Notes under the pieces: model-generated
Seen by the model: the letters and a program-made list of their open reading frames with translations, nothing else
Database searches by the model: none
What the model was told of the DNA's origin: nothing
DNA from: Elusimicrobiota bacterium
Lineage (GTDB): Bacteria; Elusimicrobiota; Elusimicrobia; UBA1565
NCBI GenBank assembly: GCA_003450735.1
Contig: DMEZ01000011.1
Coordinates: 1 to 17,834, forward strand
Direction: 5' to 3'
DNA: 17,834 bases
Translations under genes and position numbers: made by a program
In this document: positions 15,592 to 17,834 of the stretch, piece by piece
Position numbering within the stretch: the first letter of the stretch is position 1
Layout of the letters: each line of letters begins with the position of its first letter

Positions 15592-16596
15592 ATGAGCGAC
15601 GACAAGGACTGGTACCTGTTCGTGCGAGGCAAGCAGGAGGGTCCGATGACCCGCGCCCAGCTCTACGAGCGGCTCAAGAACGAGGAGCGCAGCTCCGACG
15701 TGCTGGTCATCTCGCCGGGCTCCCAGGTGGCCCAGGTGACCTCCCTCTCCGACCTCGCGAAGCTCGACGAAGAGCCTCCGAGGAAAGAGCCCGCGCCCGT
15801 GAGGAGATCGCATGACGTGGAGTACTCCATCCTCGGCGACGACCTTCAGACCGTGGAGGTCTGGCTCGACCCGGGCGAAACCGTCATCGCGGAGGCGGGC
15901 TCGATGATGTACATGGAGTCGGGCATCGAGTACGAGGCGCGCATGGGCGACGGCTCCCAGCCCGAGCAGGGCCTGCTCGACAAGGTCCTCTCCGGGGCCA
16001 AGCGCAAGCTGACGGGAGAGTCTTTGTTCATGGCCTGGTTCACCAACGTGTTCGAGGGGAAGCGCAAGGTCGCCTTCGCCGCGCCGACCCCGGGGAAGAT
16101 CCTTAGGGTCGACCTGCACAAGCACGGAGGCGAGCTGATCTGCCAGAAGAGCTCGTTCTTGTGCGCGGCCAAGGGCACCCGGCTGGGCATCACGCTCACC
16201 AAGCGCATCGGCGCGGGGATCTTCGGAGGCGAGGGCTTCATCCTCCAGCATCTGAGCGGGGACGGGAACGCCTTCCTGCACGCGGGCGGCGCGCTCATCA
16301 GCCGGGACCTCGAGCCGGGGGAGAAACTGCGGGTGGACACGGGCTGCATCGTGGCCTTCACGAAGTCGGTGGACTACGATATCGAGCCGGTGAAGGGCGT
16401 CGTGTCGGCGCTCTTCGGCGGCGAGGGGCTGTTCTGGGCGACCCTGAAGGGGCCGGGGCGGGTGTGGCTGCAGTCCTTGCCGCTCTCGCGGCTCGCGGAC
16501 CGGATCTACGCGGCGGCGCCGCAGGCCGCGGGGGCTCGGAAGAAGGAGGAGGGCGGGCTCCTCGGCGGGATCCAGGACTTGGTCAGCGGGGATTGA
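15592..16596 (+). CDS. AIM24/TIGR00266-family protein with N-terminal GYF_2 domain
   Basis: A 334-residue soluble protein. Residues 1-58 match the GYF_2 pattern: DWYLFVRGKQEGPMTRAQLY, then a DVLVISPGSQ segment and a final hydrophobic helix. A Pro/charged linker (59-73) leads to an AIM24 (DUF124, TIGR00266) beta-rich domain at about 75-300. Visible AIM24 elements are VEVWLDPGETVIAEAGSMMY, the Gly-rich IGAGIFGGEGF, GNAFLHAGG, and the VDTGCIVAFTKSVDYDIE block. The C-terminal tail after ~300 is Lys/Gly-rich (KKEEGGLLGGIQD). AIM24 domains are of poorly defined function (mitochondrial biogenesis in yeast; unknown in bacteria); GYF_2 domains are thought to bind proteins or membranes. A strong Shine-Dalgarno supports the start. 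The stop TGA shares one base with the next ATG. Confidence 0.9.
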   Translation: MSDDKDWYLFVRGKQEGPMTRAQLYERLKNEERSSDVLVISPGSQVAQVTSLSDLAKLDEEPPRKEPAPVRRSHDVEYSILGDDLQTVEVWLDPGETVIAEAGSMMYMESGIEYEARMGDGSQPEQGLLDKVLSGAKRKLTGESLFMAWFTNVFEGKRKVAFAAPTPGKILRVDLHKHGGELICQKSSFLCAAKGTRLGITLTKRIGAGIFGGEGFILQHLSGDGNAFLHAGGALISRDLEPGEKLRVDTGCIVAFTKSVDYDIEPVKGVVSALFGGEGLFWATLKGPGRVWLQSLPLSRLADRIYAAAPQAAGARKKEEGGLLGGIQDLVSGD

Positions 16597-16949
16597 TGAC
16601 GGAAGGCCGCCCCCCTGAGGGCTTCAAGTCCGCAGGGCATCTTTGGCTGCGCGCCTGCTCCGCCCTGGCGGCACTGCTGTGCGGCTATGAGCTTCATAAG
16701 AGCTTCGTCGCGGGAGTCGTCAAGTTCGGCACCGGAGGGGGCCACGGGCGCCCTTCCACGCGGACCGTCATTCTGAGCACCCCGACCGAGTTCGCCTTCG
16801 GTGCGCTCTTCCTGGGGCTGATCGCGCTGATGTTCGGCGGGATCGCGCTGAAGCCGCGGTTCACCCTGCGGGTCAAGGTCCTCGCTCCCCTGATCGGGGC
16901 GATCGTGCTGATCCGTCTGCTCGTTTTCTTTCTGTTCGAAGGCCGGTGA
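16596..16949 (+). CDS. Small three-helix membrane protein, unknown function
   Basis: A 117-residue protein with hydrophobic segments at about 16-32, 66-86 and 94-114, separated by a Gly/Arg-rich loop (GTGGGHGRPSTR) and a short basic loop. No family recognised. The ATG at 16596 shares its A with the TGA stop of the AIM24 gene, which is the main support for this start. Three nucleotides separate it from the next gene, so it is almost certainly co-expressed with its neighbours. Codon use matches the surrounding genes. Confidence 0.65.
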   Translation: MTEGRPPEGFKSAGHLWLRACSALAALLCGYELHKSFVAGVVKFGTGGGHGRPSTRTVILSTPTEFAFGALFLGLIALMFGGIALKPRFTLRVKVLAPLIGAIVLIRLLVFFLFEGR

Positions 16950-16952
16950 GTC

Positions 16953-17453
16953 ATGACTAAGGATCCCGGGCATCTCTACCTGCCGCGGCTGTCGAATCTC
17001 GTCCTCTTCCAGCTCATCGGCGCCGCGCTGCTCCTGGCGTGGAACCGCTGGTTGTCGGGGCCCAGCCCCGAATACAGCATGGGCTTCATGTCGGAGCTCG
17101 AATTCATCATCCTGATGGTGTGCGGCATCTTCGTCCAGTGGCCCGTGGCCAAGCGCTGGCTCGCCGTCGCGATCTCCGATGACGCCGTCGAAGGGCAGGG
17201 AGGCTTCGGCGCCTGGCGCGTCGCCATCCCGCTCTCGCAGATCGACTATTCGCGCTCGCTGCAGAAGAAGCATTGGAGCGGGGACATCGCCTTCATCTGG
17301 TCGAAGCAGGGGAGCAGCATCCCGATCTTCTCCTTCTTCCTCGGCCGGCGGCAGGTCGACGAGATCGCCGAGAGGCTCGGGATCGATGCGGCGGCCGTGA
17401 ACCTCTTCGGGAGGACGCTCACGCGCACGCGCCGCCGGCCCCTTTCCGAATAG
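16953..17453 (+). CDS. Membrane protein with two helices and a possible PH-like C-terminal domain
   Basis: A 166-residue protein. Two hydrophobic helices lie at about 17-35 and 48-70. A soluble C-terminal part (about 75-160) contains ISDDAVEGQGGFGAWRVA, IPLSQIDYSRS, then an aromatic-rich strand and a helix with RRQVDEIAERLG. That order, a strand pair with a turn, then 'IPLSQI', then a final helix, is reminiscent of bacterial PH-like domains that follow two helices, but I cannot confirm it. It starts at ATG 16953, 3 nt after the preceding stop, with only a weak GTGAG upstream. It is the last gene before the terminator. Confidence 0.65.
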   Translation: MTKDPGHLYLPRLSNLVLFQLIGAALLLAWNRWLSGPSPEYSMGFMSELEFIILMVCGIFVQWPVAKRWLAVAISDDAVEGQGGFGAWRVAIPLSQIDYSRSLQKKHWSGDIAFIWSKQGSSIPIFSFFLGRRQVDEIAERLGIDAAAVNLFGRTLTRTRRRPLSE

Positions 17454-17473
17454 AAGAGACAGGCCCCGCGACT

Positions 17474-17499
17474 CCACCCACAAGTACGTATGAGGGTGG
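17474..17499 (+). other. Hairpin with 14-nt loop upstream of the terminator
   Basis: CCACCC (17474-17479) pairs with GGGTGG (17494-17499) around a 14-nt loop that contains the palindrome TACGTA. It lies 20 nt after the stop of the last gene and before the terminator hairpin. It could be a 3' mRNA-stabilising structure or chance. Confidence 0.3.
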
Positions 17500-17530
17500 G
17501 AAAAGGTTCCCTTTGAAGAGATGAAGAAAT

Positions 17531-17563
17531 AGGCCGACCGGCTGGTCGGCCTTTGTAGTTTTT
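17531..17563 (+). terminator. Rho-independent terminator of the envelope gene unit
   Basis: A perfect 9-bp stem, AGGCCGACC (17531-17539) and GGTCGGCCT (17544-17552), with loop GGCT, followed by TTTGTAGTTTTT. It lies 78 nt after the last stop codon. The T-rich side shows it acts on plus-strand transcripts. The minus-strand side lacks a U tract. Confidence 0.88.
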
Positions 17564-17613
17564 AATATCAGGCGGTTTTCACAGAAATGCTCGGATATGA
17601 ACGGCAGAATTCG

Positions 17614-17622
17614 TGATATTAT
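17614..17622 (+). promoter_or_regulatory. Candidate extended -10 for the edge gene
   Basis: TGATATTAT fits TGnTATAAT with one mismatch in the hexamer. No -35 is evident. Transcription would begin near 17629, giving a leader of about 118 nt whose first bases fold into the 17632-17653 hairpin. Weak evidence in AT-richer DNA. Confidence 0.3.
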
Positions 17623-17631
17623 TGTCTTAAC

Positions 17632-17653
17632 GGCCGAGATATGTAGGTCGGCC
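17632..17653 (+). other. Hairpin in the leader of the edge gene
   Basis: GGCCGA (17632-17637) and TCGGCC (17648-17653) are perfectly complementary around a 10-nt loop. The downstream arm, extended to GGTCGGCC (17646-17653), repeats the 3' arm of the terminator 102 bp upstream. There is no U tract, so it is not a second terminator. Confidence 0.35.
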
Positions 17654-17746
17654 CAATTCACGTTATGGTTACCGATGTGCGTGAGCATGCTGGCAATAAC
17701 TAGAGGCATTGGACTTTGAAGCTACGAGATCAACGAAGGGAAACGG

Positions 17747-17834
17747 ATGAGCGGCCGACGGCGAAAACGGGAAACGGCGGACCGGAAACGGGATATTTTT
17801 CTAAAACGGAACATCAAACGCGGAACCATAACAA
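17747..17834 (+). CDS. Start of a Lys/Arg-rich protein, 3' partial
   Basis: From ATG 17747 the frame stays open to the window end, 29 codons. It encodes a very basic N-terminus (MSGRRRKRETADRKRD, then further KR pairs). A Shine-Dalgarno-like GAAGGG lies 6 nt upstream (17735-17740). The KR pairs are mostly encoded by AAA CGG, which produces the AAACGG word that recurs here. Codons such as AAA, ATT, TTT, CTA and ATA differ from the C/G-ending codons used everywhere else in the window, so the gene may be recently acquired or simply short and basic. No family can be assigned from so short a piece; it may also be an accidental frame. Confidence 0.4.
   Translation, partial: MSGRRRKRETADRKRDIFLKRNIKRGTIT

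Larger units (their letters stand above)
17454..17746 (+). other. Intergenic region, lower GC, mostly non-coding
   Basis: About 290 bases between the last gene of the unit and a partial gene at the edge. GC is visibly lower than in the rest of the window. It holds a small hairpin (17474-17499), an intrinsic terminator (17531-17563), a possible extended -10 (17614-17622), and a second hairpin (17632-17653). I see no tRNA, rRNA or convincing small gene. The open frame on the minus strand runs through the terminator and has no family features. Confidence 0.6.

Noticed and set aside
17419..17709. Minus-strand open frame of 96 codons across the right intergenic region
   Set aside because: It runs through the intrinsic terminator and into the last plus-strand gene, with no recognisable domain, ribosome binding site or promoter.
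17600..17720. Possible integron attC or recombination site
   Set aside because: No matching pair of core sites (RYYYAAC and GTTRRRY) with the required symmetry could be found.
17741..17821. Six copies of AAACGG/AAACGC within 81 bp, considered as iterons or protein-binding repeats
   Set aside because: Spacing is irregular (24, 7, 14, 18, 12 bp), and four of the six are in-frame Lys-Arg codon pairs of the putative gene from 17747, which explains them more simply.

Overview
The window is very GC-rich (roughly 70% by eye), tightly packed bacterial DNA with no rRNA, tRNA, CRISPR array or insertion sequence that I can see. An MsbA-like exporter, a lipoprotein LytM peptidase and a GT-C glycosyltransferase point to a Gram-negative-type envelope. 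The gene set (DUF3536-type GH57 enzyme, TLC-like nucleotide transporter, AIM24 protein with a GYF_2 domain, fused CdaA-YbbR protein) suggests a poorly sampled environmental phylum. Elusimicrobiota or a neighbour is my low-confidence guess; no marker gene here settles it.

Layout. (1) 3-2056, plus strand: the 3' part of a TIGR01777-type SDR epimerase, then a divergent TLC-type ATP/ADP-translocase-like membrane protein, coupled by an ATGA overlap. (2) 2046-3608, minus strand: one PMT/ArnT-like GT-C glycosyltransferase that meets the previous gene tail to tail. (3) 3609-3678: a short AT-richer divergent promoter region. (4) 3679-10262, plus: cdaA fused to a YbbR (CdaR-like) domain, a DHH/DHHA1 phosphodiesterase, glycogen branching enzyme glgB, and a GH57/DUF3536 glycosidase. 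The first three overlap at stop/start codons and the last follows after 7 bp. (5) 10272-17453, plus: a second unit behind a consensus extended -10 that overlaps the GH57 stop codon. It holds an MsbA-like ABC exporter, a DnaQ-type exonuclease, two polytopic membrane proteins (the first DUF2157-like), a LytM lipoprotein, a GYF_2-AIM24 protein and two small membrane proteins. It ends in a strong intrinsic terminator at 17531-17563. (6) 17564-17834: lower-GC intergenic DNA with a candidate promoter, a hairpin, and the start of a Lys/Arg-rich gene cut by the window end.

How the genes may work together. Unit 4 is the most interesting part. It joins c-di-AMP synthesis, a YbbR-type regulatory domain in the same polypeptide, and a likely c-di-AMP/pApA hydrolase to two alpha-glucan enzymes, in an arrangement that suggests co-translation. 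This is consistent with c-di-AMP control of glycogen metabolism or of osmotic and envelope state. Unit 5 is mainly envelope and membrane functions. All three apparent transcription-unit heads (GT-C gene, cdaA, ABC exporter) have a -10-like hexamer ending 7-8 nt before the ATG and no Shine-Dalgarno sequence, which suggests leaderless mRNAs in this organism.
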